From: a virus
Virus record (IMG/VR): IMGVR_UViG_3300044960_000921
Span: 78,955-142,954 of that record
Strand: one strand, 5' to 3'
Length of the DNA: 64,000 bases
A model generated the notes under the pieces. The model ran no database searches. It was not told the origin of the DNA and saw only the letters and a program-made list of their open reading frames with translations. Each line of letters opens with the position of its first letter. The stretch's first letter is position 1. Made by a program: the position numbers and the translations under genes. Below, in pieces: positions 8,711-16,520 of this stretch.

Positions 8711-9254
8711 TTACGCTCTTTCCAGCTCATTGTGGCCCAAGAGAACTCGTTGCCCTCGAACTCGCCGAAGATGATGCCGTAGGCGGCCACGTCGGCCTCG
8801 GGCAGGGAGAAGGCGACGTCATAAGGCACCCCGTTCTTCACGAGCCAGAGCCGGTTCCTCAGCCCGGGGTGCCTTCCCCGTTTTTTATCTGGGCCTCCAG
8901 GTCGCCGGCGTCGCCGCCGAAGTGCTCCGTGATGCCCTGGACTGCGGCGATGAAGCCCTCGCGTCCGGCCGTGTTGATGAGCGAGTCCACGGCGATCTTC
9001 GAGGTCGGGAACGGCTGCACGATGCCGTCGATCTCGGTGATGAACAGCAGCGGGTTGAGCATCCCCATGTAGACTTGGTTGGCGGCCAGCTCGGCGCCGA
9101 CGACGGCCACGATGCGGAACTCGTCTGCGAACTGCGGCTGGCGGAGCTTGAGCTTCCGCCCGCGGGAGTCTGTCACCTCCACGATGCGGTTAGCGTCGGC
9201 GACCACCTTCTGGGACGGCGTTTCGGCCCCGTCATGCACTTTGACCTTGCTCAT
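8707..9254 (-). CDS. Tail assembly chaperone, long product by -1 frameshift
   Basis: If ribosomes slip -1 on A AAA AAC (8886 to 8880), reading continues from codon CGG 8880-8878 for 57 codons to TGA 8707-8709, giving a fusion of 182 residues. The added part (RGRHPGLRNRLWLVKNG then PEADVAAYGIIFGEFEGN and WKERK) has normal protein composition and no other plausible start of its own. Its stop overlaps the next ATG as ATGA, so the -1 frame fills the otherwise empty 150 nt. This matches the lambda G-GT and P2 E-E' arrangement. Confidence 0.8.
8859..9254 (-). CDS. Tail assembly chaperone, short (zero-frame) product
   Basis: 131 residues. This is the zero-frame product of a two-frame chaperone gene lying between tube and tape measure, equivalent in position to lambda G or P2 E. 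It starts MSKVKVHDGAE with good spacing to the tube gene and ends IKNGEGTPG at TGA 8859-8861, just past a slippery heptamer. Both the short and the frameshifted long forms would coat the tape measure protein during tail assembly. Confidence 0.8.
   Translation of the reverse strand: MSKVKVHDGAETPSQKVVADANRIVEVTDSRGRKLKLRQPQFADEFRIVAVVGAELAANQVYMGMLNPLLFITEIDGIVQPFPTSKIAVDSLINTAGREGFIAAVQGITEHFGGDAGDLEAQIKNGEGTPG
8880..8886 (-). promoter_or_regulatory. Programmed -1 ribosomal frameshift site (A AAA AAC)
   Basis: On the minus strand the zero-frame codons ATA AAA AAC contain the heptamer A AAA AAC in the X XXY YYZ register. GC-rich sequence with stem potential (GGGGAAGGCACCCC) follows within a few bases and could stimulate slippage. 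Checked by codon arithmetic: 8880 to 8709 is exactly 57 codons in the -1 frame. Confidence 0.85.
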
Positions 9255-9255
9255 G

Positions 9256-9693
9256 CTACGACACCCTCACCCTGCGCGCGGCCTCGAAGGAGAGGGTCTG
9301 CTCGACCTTCTTGTCGGCGGCGTAGTCGCCCGCCTCGTCCAGGGTCAGGCACACGCCCTCGTAGCGCCAGGTGCTGACCGTGCCGTCCTGCTCCTGGATC
9401 CGCTCGATGATCGTGGCGGGGGCCGTGGCGCGGTTGGCGAAGTAGTCGGCCTCCACCTGGGCCCACCAGTTGTCCACCGTCTGGTCGAGGCGGTCGATGG
9501 TGATCGAGCCCTGCCAGGAGTCGGGGATGACGGCGTTCCGGGTGATGCCGTCCAGGCCCTTCGACCGGAGCTTGGTCACCTCGGGGTTCGCCTTGAAGCT
9601 CAGGATGGCCGAGGCCGGGATGAGCAGCGGCCCGTTGGCGGTGTTGATCTGGACGCTGACGTCGCGCCCGGTGGTGAAGTTGTTGACGGTCAT
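9256..9693 (-). CDS. Tail tube protein
   Basis: 145 residues, right size for a myovirus tube subunit, placed between sheath (with an HNH gene in between) and chaperone. It has the beta-rich pattern of tube proteins (MTVNNFTTGRDVSVQINTANG, GSITIDRLDQTVDNWWAQVE, then TWRYEGVCLTLDEAGDY and a final SFEAARRVRVS strand). The tube is the inner channel through which DNA passes. Family assignment rests on position, size and fold pattern. Confidence 0.75.
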   Translation of the reverse strand: MTVNNFTTGRDVSVQINTANGPLLIPASAILSFKANPEVTKLRSKGLDGITRNAVIPDSWQGSITIDRLDQTVDNWWAQVEADYFANRATAPATIIERIQEQDGTVSTWRYEGVCLTLDEAGDYAADKKVEQTLSFEAARRVRVS

Positions 9694-9704
9694 GCGGCGG
9701 CTCC

Positions 9705-10514
9705 TTAGACGGCGATGATTGTTCGATCTTTGCGAGGAATATTCATAGATCCAAGATACTCAAGTACGGTCAGGTTGTACTTCGAGGAATTGCACGGCTT
9801 GCAGGCCGGGACAATGTTATCTGGGCTGTTATCCCCGCCTCGTGTAATCGGTGTCATGTGGTCCATTGACAACCTGCCAACCATGCTTTCGTGCTGGAGG
9901 CAGTAGGCACAGTGGTAATTGAAGTACTCGAGGATCTCCTGCCACTCGTCGGCAGTGCATTTCCCCGATGCGGCAGCCCGCTTGATTCGAGCAGAATTGG
10001 CCCATGCCTGGAGCTTTTCGGGTTGCTCCCTCTGCAGTTTCTTTTTGTATTCAGCAATTTTGGGCTTGCTTCTCTTGTAGTACTGCTTTGCCCGCGCCAT
10101 CTTGTTCTGGCGAAATTCAGGGTCTGAGTTGTAACGCTCACGCTGCTGCCTGCTGATTTTCCCTTTGTTGACCCGGTATGCAGCGATTAGACGTGCTTTG
10201 CGAGAGGCGTGGTTCTTGTAGTAGGTCTTTTTGGCAATCAGTTTCTTCTTCTCAGGATTGGCGCGCTGCCATTCCTCGGCCTTTTGCTTCTCACGTTCCG
10301 CATTCCGAACGTACCAGCTGCGTCTTTGCGCCTTGGCGCATCCCTTGCAATTGGATTTCAGGCCATCCTTCTCTCGCCGCGCCCTGGAAAATGCTGCCGC
10401 TAGCTTTGTCTCTTTGCAAACCGAACAGCATTTCTCGGCCGGATACTGTATTTCCGAATCAGAGCGACTCGCGTTTCGTTTTGCGCTATGCCTGTTGCGT
10501 TTTTCCATACTCAA
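9705..10514 (-). CDS. HNH homing endonuclease
   Basis: 269 residues. An N-terminal zinc cluster (CCSVCKETK...CKGCAK) is followed by a long lysine/arginine-rich helical region with repeats (KNHASRKARL, YNSDPEFRQNKMARA, YYKRSK). The C-terminal HNH nuclease has HCAYC, SMDHMTPITRGG (the DH), then NIVPACKPCNSSK with the final N and zinc cysteines. It sits free-standing between sheath and tube genes and its base composition is lower in GC than its neighbours. It is the second intruding endonuclease in this operon. Confidence 0.9.
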   Translation of the reverse strand: MSMEKRNRHSAKRNASRSDSEIQYPAEKCCSVCKETKLAAAFSRARREKDGLKSNCKGCAKAQRRSWYVRNAEREKQKAEEWQRANPEKKKLIAKKTYYKNHASRKARLIAAYRVNKGKISRQQRERYNSDPEFRQNKMARAKQYYKRSKPKIAEYKKKLQREQPEKLQAWANSARIKRAAASGKCTADEWQEILEYFNYHCAYCLQHESMVGRLSMDHMTPITRGGDNSPDNIVPACKPCNSSKYNLTVLEYLGSMNIPRKDRTIIAV

Positions 10515-10520
10515 GAATGA

Positions 10521-12287
10521 TCATACAGCAGGATTGGTGCTCACGCGATCAATTCTTACGCTCTGGCCGCCTTCCAGATTCACTAACAGGACCTCCGTGA
10601 TGCTGAAGTACCGCACCTTCACGTCGGCCTGCAGGTAGCCCAGCGCTGTGCGGCTGAACGGGTTGTTGGAGGCGTCCAGGACGATCTGGTGGTCCTGGCT
10701 CTCGCCCTGCTGCTCCAGGTTCGACAGGAAAGCGTCCAGCGTGGCGTAGGCCTGGTTCATCAGCGTCGGGCTGATCTTGCGGCCGACGTAGAGGCCCATG
10801 CCCGCGTTCAGCGTCGCGGCGATGAAGTTGGTCATCCGGGTGTAGTTGTCGCCGTGGATCACCGCATTGCTGGAAGTGTTGCGGCCGAACCGGGCAGCGA
10901 AGTAGCTGCCGCCGGGGGCCGGGTTGGTGATCAGGTCGCCGCGGGCGAGCGCGATGGCCTGCAGTTCGGCCTGGCTGTACTGCTGGTTCAGGCGGGTCTT
11001 CTGGGTGCCCACGATGCCCTGGATCGGCTTGTTCAGGGTCGAGTTCGAGGGCGTGAGGTTGCCGAGCAGCCCGGCGATGAAGCCCTGGGGCGAGATCAGG
11101 CGGACCTGGTTGTTCACAGGGTCGGAGATGTAGCACCAGTCGCCGAAGAGGATCTTCATCGCGTAGCTGTCGATGCCCGCGCTGGCGACCGTGGTGGCGA
11201 AATTGGTGATGGTGTCGCCCGCCGGGCTGACGCCGATCATGTATGCCCCCTCGGACAGGCCGAAGGCGTTCTGGTAGGTCCACTGGGCCGAGTCGTCGGC
11301 GTCCGCCAGCATGGCGACGCTCACCCCGGTGTCCCGCAGGGCGTACATGCCCTTGCGGGGGACGGTGTCCTGGCCGACGAGGGTGGCCGAGTTGATGGTG
11401 CCCGTGCCGTCCGTGCCGCCCGAGAGCGTGCCCGTTCCCGTGATCGGGGCGAGGGTGGCGGCCCCGGCGGTGGCGACCACCAGCTCGGACGGGCCGCGCA
11501 GCCCGCTCTGGCCGAGGTTGATGGCGCTGGCCATGTTCTGGTACAGGGCGTTGCCGGTTCCGCCGATGTTGTCGAACACCTCGGGGAGCTGGCCGGGGAG
11601 CTGGAAGGTCAGCTTGTAGGTCGGCGCGCCCGGCGTGCTGTTCGAGCCGGCGCCGATCGCGTAGGTCAGGTTGTTGCCGTTGCTGCCGGTGTACATCGCG
11701 GTGAGTGTCAGGCCGGTGGCGAACGTCAGGTTGAACGTCGCGCCGCTGCCGCTGCCGCTGGTCGCGGTCTGGACCACGGGGTTGGCCGGGATCGCGGAGT
11801 ACGAGCCCGGGGTGGTGACGGTGACGCCGGTTACCGCGCCCGAGGAGACCGAGGACACGGTCAGCACGGCGCCGCCGGTCAGGGTGATGGTGTTGCCCAC
11901 CGCGTAGCCGGAGCCGCCCGCAGCGACGGAGGCGGCGGAGACGCCCACCTGGCGGACGGCCGCCGAGGCGGCGGCGTCCGTGCCGTCGGTGACGCGCACC
12001 AGGCGCAGGTTGGCCGCGCCGCCCTGGAGGGCCGCGGCGAAGACGGCGGTGTTCAGGTCGTGCTTGCGCGGCTGCATCGGGCCAAACAGGCGGGTGGCGT
12101 CGGAGATGCCCGAGGCGATCACCGGGCTGTTCACCGGGCCCCAGGTTGCGGTGCCGACGATGCCCACAACGTTGGTGGGAACTCCGTTGAGCAGCGTGAA
12201 CGAGGGTGGGACGATCTGGATGATGAGATTGGGGACGACGATGGCGTTCGTGTTCACCTGGCCTTGCTGGACGATCAGACCGGACAT
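10521..12287 (-). CDS. Tail sheath protein with inserted glycine/threonine-rich domain
   Basis: 588 residues, larger than P2 sheath (396). The N-terminus (PPSFTLLNGVPTNVVGIVGTATWGPVNSPV) and the C-terminal core (GYLQADVKVRYFSITEVLLVNLEGG) are the contractile-sheath family pattern. About residues 115-180 form an inserted beta-rich module (GGSGYAVGNTITLTGG ... VTVTTPGSYSAIP ... GSGSGATFNLT), which probably decorates the outside of the sheath. The same module occurs in the protein at 18035-18805. The sheath contracts to drive the tube through the cell envelope. Confidence 0.9.
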   Translation of the reverse strand: MSGLIVQQGQVNTNAIVVPNLIIQIVPPSFTLLNGVPTNVVGIVGTATWGPVNSPVIASGISDATRLFGPMQPRKHDLNTAVFAAALQGGAANLRLVRVTDGTDAAASAAVRQVGVSAASVAAGGSGYAVGNTITLTGGAVLTVSSVSSGAVTGVTVTTPGSYSAIPANPVVQTATSGSGSGATFNLTFATGLTLTAMYTGSNGNNLTYAIGAGSNSTPGAPTYKLTFQLPGQLPEVFDNIGGTGNALYQNMASAINLGQSGLRGPSELVVATAGAATLAPITGTGTLSGGTDGTGTINSATLVGQDTVPRKGMYALRDTGVSVAMLADADDSAQWTYQNAFGLSEGAYMIGVSPAGDTITNFATTVASAGIDSYAMKILFGDWCYISDPVNNQVRLISPQGFIAGLLGNLTPSNSTLNKPIQGIVGTQKTRLNQQYSQAELQAIALARGDLITNPAPGGSYFAARFGRNTSSNAVIHGDNYTRMTNFIAATLNAGMGLYVGRKISPTLMNQAYATLDAFLSNLEQQGESQDHQIVLDASNNPFSRTALGYLQADVKVRYFSITEVLLVNLEGGQSVRIDRVSTNPAV

Positions 12288-12311
12288 GGGCGGCTCCTAT
12301 TTTTCTGCGGG

Positions 12312-12494
12312 TTACTTGCTCTTCTTCTTCGCCGGCTCGGCCGGGGAGGCCTCGGCGGGCGGCTCCTCCAGCTCGGTCGGGGAGACGTGCCGGGCGTGCT
12401 CGCCCGCCAGGATCTCCTCGATCCGCCGCGGGTCGGTGATGGTATTACCGCGCTCGTACCCCCCGAACGGTTCCTTGACTACCAGGGCCTTCAT
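12312..12494 (-). CDS. Small conserved phage protein, unknown
   Basis: 60 residues from ATG 12492-12494, chosen over an upstream ATG at 12507-12509 because GAGG lies five nt before it. MKALVVKEPFGGYERGNTITDPRRIEEIL looks like a small beta-rich protein with a charged proline/lysine tail (ending AKKKSK). It is in the sheath operon directly upstream of the sheath; function unknown. Confidence 0.65.
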   Translation of the reverse strand: MKALVVKEPFGGYERGNTITDPRRIEEILAGEHARHVSPTELEEPPAEASPAEPAKKKSK

Positions 12495-12501
12495 GCTTGC
12501 C

Positions 12502-13329
12502 TCATTCATTAGTGGTTGATAACGCGCCGGTATCGCCGGTCGCGTTGACGATGTCGGCCACCATCTCGGCGGCCTTGCGCACGACGGTCGTGGCGTACTC
12601 CACCGCGTAGTGGAAATCCCTTCGGTAAAGACCGAACTTCTGTTGCGAATCGATGGTGTGCGTGCGCTCGTAGCGGATCCTCCCCGAGGTCCCGTCGCTC
12701 AGCGAGATGAACGTGAGGTCGGCGAGGGCCGAATCGAGCACGCCCGCGATCGCGTCGCGCACCTCCGGGCTGCTGCACCAGGCGGTGATGCAGAATCCCT
12801 TCTCCTGGCGCTTCACCTCCTTCACGATGCTCCCGACCGCCCCGACGCGCGCCACGAGGCGGGTAGCCCCCGGCACAGTCACGACCGGCCCGTTGCTGGT
12901 GGCCAGGGTCGAGGTGTTGATCAGCGACGCAAGGGCCGTGGCGATGGACGTGGGTGTGTCGGTGGCCTGGAGCGGATACACGAAGGGCTTGCCGTCCACG
13001 AGGACGGCGACGTTCAACGGGCAGCAGGGCGTGCCGCCGACGGTGATGGCGTTGCCCGAGACCGTCATGGTCAGTGTGACGGGCGGCGAGGGCACTTCCT
13101 CCCACTCTCGCCCGGTGGCCCGGGTGGCGTTCTTCTCCGAATCCTTCGGGAAGACGGAGAGGTTGACGATGCCGGCCTTCAGGTCGGCGTCCAGATTGCC
13201 CTGGATGGGCCAGCCCCGGAAGACCTTGACCCTGTCGCCGGTTGCCGAATCCGCCGCGGTGCCGTTCGGGTAGACGATCTGCGTCAGCAGCGAGACAAGC
13301 ACGTTCTCGACTTCGCTCAGGTCGGGCAT
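12502..13329 (-). CDS. Tail completion/terminator-like protein with inserted domain
   Basis: 275 residues from ATG 13327-13329. The N-terminal MPDLSEVENVLVSLLTQIVYP and the C-terminal RRDFHYAVEYATTVVRKAAEM halves flank a beta-rich insert (about residues 85-160, TLTMTVSGNAITVGG ... NGPVVTVPGATRLVARVG). Location between the head-tail adaptor and sheath suggests a tail terminator or completion role; I do not recognise the family with certainty. The open frame extends upstream but that part is shadow of the next gene. Confidence 0.55.
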   Translation of the reverse strand: MPDLSEVENVLVSLLTQIVYPNGTAADSATGDRVKVFRGWPIQGNLDADLKAGIVNLSVFPKDSEKNATRATGREWEEVPSPPVTLTMTVSGNAITVGGTPCCPLNVAVLVDGKPFVYPLQATDTPTSIATALASLINTSTLATSNGPVVTVPGATRLVARVGAVGSIVKEVKRQEKGFCITAWCSSPEVRDAIAGVLDSALADLTFISLSDGTSGRIRYERTHTIDSQQKFGLYRRDFHYAVEYATTVVRKAAEMVADIVNATGDTGALSTTNE

Positions 13330-13333
13330 GCGG

Positions 13334-13675
13334 TCAGGTCTCCAGCAACTGGGCGCGGCAGGTCGTGACCATCGGGCCCCAGTCGGGCGAGATGACCTGG
13401 TAGCGGTTGCCGATATCGTCGGTGATGACATCGCCCCGCTTCACGAGGCCGCGAGCGACCTTGACGATGATCTTGTAGACCGGGAGAGAGACAGCATCCG
13501 ACGGCAGCCTCGATGGGCTGGTCGGGTTCTGCCTGTCGATCTGGATATGGGCCGCGATGCCGCTGGCGATCTCCGTCTCGCTGTCGGCCCGCAGGCCGCT
13601 GTAGGGCTGTGCGCCCAGCGTCGGGTCCTGGTTCGGGCGGCGGATGGAGATGGTCCGGGGGTACAGGAAGCTCAT
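13334..13675 (-). CDS. Head-tail adaptor/stopper protein
   Basis: 113 residues: MSFLYPRTISIRRPNQDP, then KIIVKVARGLVKRGDVITDDIGNRYQVIS. A small beta-barrel protein of this size after the connector gene is the normal place of the head-closure (stopper) protein. The family is inferred from size, order and strand pattern. Confidence 0.6.
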   Translation of the reverse strand: MSFLYPRTISIRRPNQDPTLGAQPYSGLRADSETEIASGIAAHIQIDRQNPTSPSRLPSDAVSLPVYKIIVKVARGLVKRGDVITDDIGNRYQVISPDWGPMVTTCRAQLLET

Positions 13676-13679
13676 CGGC

Positions 13680-14588
13680 TCAGGCCATCAGCAGGGCCTT
13701 GTAGGGCTCGAGCAGAGCCCTCGTGTCGGCGTCGAGCGAGCTGGCGCTGAACCGCTCCAGCGTCGCGTCCCCGGCCTTCATGACCTTGATGTTTCCGCCG
13801 AACGGCGAGTCGATGGCGGCGCGGACGATGCCCGCGACGGCCTGCTTGATCTCGCTCGGGATGTTCTGCCTGGGCCACCCCGCGACGTAGCGGAGCCGCA
13901 CGTCGGAGAAATGAGCCAGCAGGAGCCCTGGCGGTATCCACACCTCGCCGGTCTGGACGTTGACGTCGGCCTGGTCGGCGGGGAACGGGGTCCACGCAGG
14001 GGGGCCGCCGAATGCCGCGGTGATCGCGAGGAGGTTGGTGTTGATGTCGAGGCCTTCGAACTGCTGGGACCTCCTGCCGACGGCATAGCGGCCGAAGCCG
14101 GAGAGGATCCGCACCACCGGCGTGCGCGACAGGCGGACGGTGGAGCGGCGGGGCGGGACGGGCAGCTCCTGGTAGATCGTCAGCCCGAAGTCCATGGGGG
14201 CCTGGGCGGAATGGGAAAACCGAACGGATTCGAGCGTCAACGCCGAGCCGCTGGCTGCCGTGATGACGCAGGCCTCGGCCTTGGCCGGATCCGCCCGGTC
14301 GAGGATGACGACCTCGCCGACATGCTGCTGCCCGATGGCCTGGCCGGGCATCGGGATCACGACGTTCTGGCCCGGTGCGATCGGCGCCGGGATGTTCAGC
14401 GTCCGGCTCGGGGCGAGGTTGGTCATGTAGGCCGGCGCGCCAGTGGCGTCCGGCGACCACATCAGCCCCTCGGGGCGGGCGAGGTGTGTGTTGACGACCC
14501 GGCAGGCCGATTCGACCTGCTGCAGGGTTGCGTCGGGCACCCCGTACGCCGCGTATTCATCCGAGGCCAGGTATGGAACGAAGGCCAT
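13680..14588 (-). CDS. Head-tail connector-like protein
   Basis: 302 residues. The N-terminus (MAFVPYLASDEYAAYGVPDATLQQVESACRVV) and the C-terminal helix (IPSEIKQAVAGIVRAAIDSPFGGNIKVMKAGDATLERFS) resemble connector (gp6-type) helices flanking a large beta-rich middle. It follows capsid and a small protein in the order capsid, connector, stopper, terminator, sheath. At 302 residues it is much longer than typical HK97 gp6 connectors, because of the middle part. Confidence 0.5.
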   Translation of the reverse strand: MAFVPYLASDEYAAYGVPDATLQQVESACRVVNTHLARPEGLMWSPDATGAPAYMTNLAPSRTLNIPAPIAPGQNVVIPMPGQAIGQQHVGEVVILDRADPAKAEACVITAASGSALTLESVRFSHSAQAPMDFGLTIYQELPVPPRRSTVRLSRTPVVRILSGFGRYAVGRRSQQFEGLDINTNLLAITAAFGGPPAWTPFPADQADVNVQTGEVWIPPGLLLAHFSDVRLRYVAGWPRQNIPSEIKQAVAGIVRAAIDSPFGGNIKVMKAGDATLERFSASSLDADTRALLEPYKALLMA

Positions 14589-14633
14589 CGGGCGTCAGAC
14601 GCCAGGCCGGAGGGAACCTGCACGAGTCATGGC

Positions 14634-14873
14634 TTACTCGTCGTCCTCCGGCATGATGAGCTTGGTCTTGCGTGCGAGGCCGTTGTCGACCAGGTATTTT
14701 CCGATCTGGTCGTCCACCTCGGCCTTGCCGTGGCGGAATTCGATCTGGAAGGTGCGGGGGTTGTTCTTGTCGTCCACCCAGTCAGCAGGCACCTCGCCCT
14801 TGATCCGCGGGTCGGCGGCGGGGCTGATGTGCATCGTGTGCGTGGACTTCTTGTGCGGCAGATAAACGAACAT
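14634..14873 (-). CDS. Small head-operon protein, unknown
   Basis: 79 residues, preceded by a strong AGGGAGG seven nt before the ATG. Charged, with IKGEVPADWVDDKNNPRTFQIEFRHGKAEV. Small beta-strand proteins of this type lie after capsid genes in many phages and may modify the capsid surface, but no motif identifies it. A perfect hairpin separates it from the capsid gene. Confidence 0.6.
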   Translation of the reverse strand: MFVYLPHKKSTHTMHISPAADPRIKGEVPADWVDDKNNPRTFQIEFRHGKAEVDDQIGKYLVDNGLARKTKLIMPEDDE

Positions 14874-14892
14874 GGGTTCCTCCCTGAAAGGC

Positions 14893-14915
14893 GGCCGCGC
14901 CGGTATGGCGCGGCC
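14893..14915 (-). terminator. Perfect hairpin downstream of capsid gene
   Basis: A 9-bp perfect inverted repeat (GGCCGCGCC, loop GGTAT, GGCGCGGCC) in the capsid to small-gene gap. No T-run follows, so it may be a partial terminator, an attenuator or an mRNA 3' stabiliser, any of which would raise capsid relative to downstream transcripts. Confidence 0.5.
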
Positions 14916-14956
14916 TATCCTTCAGCTATAGCCCTCTCGGGCCGTTCGCGCAACCG

Positions 14957-15964
14957 TTACGGACGCTGCACGGCCACGATCGAGTGGGCATAGGAACTGC
15001 CCTTCGCGAGAACCGCGTCGAACAGCACGGCGACGAACTTCTTCTGGAGGTCGCCGACCAGGCCGAGCTGGTACAACTGCGGGATGCCGCCGTTGTGCTT
15101 GCCGCCGTCGATGTACGGGCGGGTGACAAGCGACTCGCTCAGGATGGCGCAGAAGTAGTTCTTGTACCCGGCCGGGGGAGCCGAGAACCCGTAGGCCGAG
15201 CCCGTGGCGCTGGGCAGGAACGGGTCGTTCGAGATGATCGGAAGCAGGCCCGCCTGGGTCTGGATCGCGTTCACCGTCACGCCGGCCACGACCACCTCGC
15301 TCAGCTTGATGCTCGCCGCCTTCGCCTCGCGGTCGATGAGGTCACCGACTATGGGGTTCACGTAGACGGCGGTCGGGCGGACGACGTAGCTGGTGTTCGC
15401 CACCATCGCGGCCACCTCGGCCTTGATGCCGTCGATGATCGACGCGCCGGGGGCGATGGTCGCCTGGCGGGTGATCTGGTTCAGCAGGCCGTAGTACTCG
15501 ATGCTGGTGGGCGAGGCGTAGGACGTGTCGGCGCCCTGCCAGATCTTCTGGCAGCGGACGACCTGGATGCCGTTGATGATGTCGTTGACGTCCTTGGCCT
15601 CGACGTAGCTGAACTGGCCCTGCTGCTGGGTCACCTGCACGTCGAACAGGCCGAAGTTGGACCCGTTCACCATGCCCTTGATGTAGATCACCTTCTCGGT
15701 GCGGGTCGGGCCGCCGGCAGAGTAGCTGATGCTACGGGGATCGGTGAACGCGCCCTGGGCGATCGCCGACTGCTCGAAGAAGCGGTGCGGGTGGCCATTG
15801 GCGGGCTCGGCCTTGATGCGCTCCATGATCGGAGAGGAGCGGCGTACGAGGTCGAAGATCTCGGTCTCGTACATGTTGACTTCGATGGCGCCGTTGCCGA
15901 GGAAGTCGGCGGCGGCCTGCATGGAATCGACGAACTGCGCGCCGTGTTCGGGTTTGATGGTCAT
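14957..15964 (-). CDS. Major capsid protein
   Basis: 335 residues, right length for an HK97-fold capsid protein. It follows the protease/scaffold gene by 31 nt, as expected. It has an N-terminal helix (GAQFVDSMQAAADFLGNGAIEVNMYETEIFDLVRR), an E-loop-like region, and a long A-domain (IDGIKAEVAAMVANTSYVVRPTAVYVNP, then QAGLLPIISNDPFLPS and the terminal YKNYFCAILSESLVTRPYIDG). No separate decoration domain is visible. It is made after processing by the upstream protease. Confidence 0.8.
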   Translation of the reverse strand: MTIKPEHGAQFVDSMQAAADFLGNGAIEVNMYETEIFDLVRRSSPIMERIKAEPANGHPHRFFEQSAIAQGAFTDPRSISYSAGGPTRTEKVIYIKGMVNGSNFGLFDVQVTQQQGQFSYVEAKDVNDIINGIQVVRCQKIWQGADTSYASPTSIEYYGLLNQITRQATIAPGASIIDGIKAEVAAMVANTSYVVRPTAVYVNPIVGDLIDREAKAASIKLSEVVVAGVTVNAIQTQAGLLPIISNDPFLPSATGSAYGFSAPPAGYKNYFCAILSESLVTRPYIDGGKHNGGIPQLYQLGLVGDLQKKFVAVLFDAVLAKGSSYAHSIVAVQRP

Positions 15965-15995
15965 GGGTGTGGTACTCCTGATGTGATGGGTTGCG

Positions 15996-16520
15996 TTAGA
16001 CGGCGAGCAGGCCGGCCTTGGAGAGGGCGTTCTTCAGCTCGATGCGCTGGACCGGCTCCAGGTTGGCGGAGGCGAACGCCTTGTCGACTTCGCCGAGGGA
16101 GAGCTTGGCGTTCTCGCCAGGCAGGGTGAGGCCGCTGCGCGCCAGCAGGGCGGTCACATGGGGCGTCAGCGTCTTGCGCTCGGCGGGCTGGGCGTTCTTC
16201 GCCGCCGCGGCCTTCAGGTCGGCGATCTGCGTCTCCTGGGCCGCGAGCTTGTCCTCCAGCTCCTTCACCTTCTTGTCGCTGGCCTCCTTCTCGGCGGCGG
16301 CCTTAATGTCGGCAGCGGCCTTCTCGTCCGCGGCTTTCTTCTCGGCGGCGGCAGCGGCGCGAGCCTCCTCGGCCTTCTGCTTCTCCTCCGCCGCGGCGGC
16401 CTCGATGGCGTCGATGCGCTTGTTCACGGTGGCGAAGCCCGCATCCAGGGCGTCCTTCATCGCCTTTTCCTGGGATTCGGCCTGGGCCTTGAGCAGTTCC
16501 TTCAGTTCATTGATGTCCAT
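15996..16520 (-). CDS. Scaffold protein from internal start
   Basis: In-frame ATG 16518-16520 (residue 331 of the long gene) is preceded by GAGGAG six nt upstream, a near-ideal ribosome binding site inside the coding sequence. The product of 174 residues is the coiled-coil scaffold alone (MDINELKELLKAQAES, then long E/K/A heptads, ending LKNALSKAGLLAV). This is the lambda C/Nu3 arrangement, in which a protease-scaffold fusion and free scaffold come from one gene. Confidence 0.75.
   Translation of the reverse strand: MDINELKELLKAQAESQEKAMKDALDAGFATVNKRIDAIEAAAAEEKQKAEEARAAAAAEKKAADEKAAADIKAAAEKEASDKKVKELEDKLAAQETQIADLKAAAAKNAQPAERKTLTPHVTALLARSGLTLPGENAKLSLGEVDKAFASANLEPVQRIELKNALSKAGLLAV

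Noticed and set aside
514-9708. Long plus-strand open frames opposite the late operon (e.g. 514-1638, 2153-3736, 7097-8782)
   Set aside because: They mirror minus-strand genes with clear families, are rich in arginine, glycine and histidine, and have no ribosome sites; high GC makes such antisense frames common.
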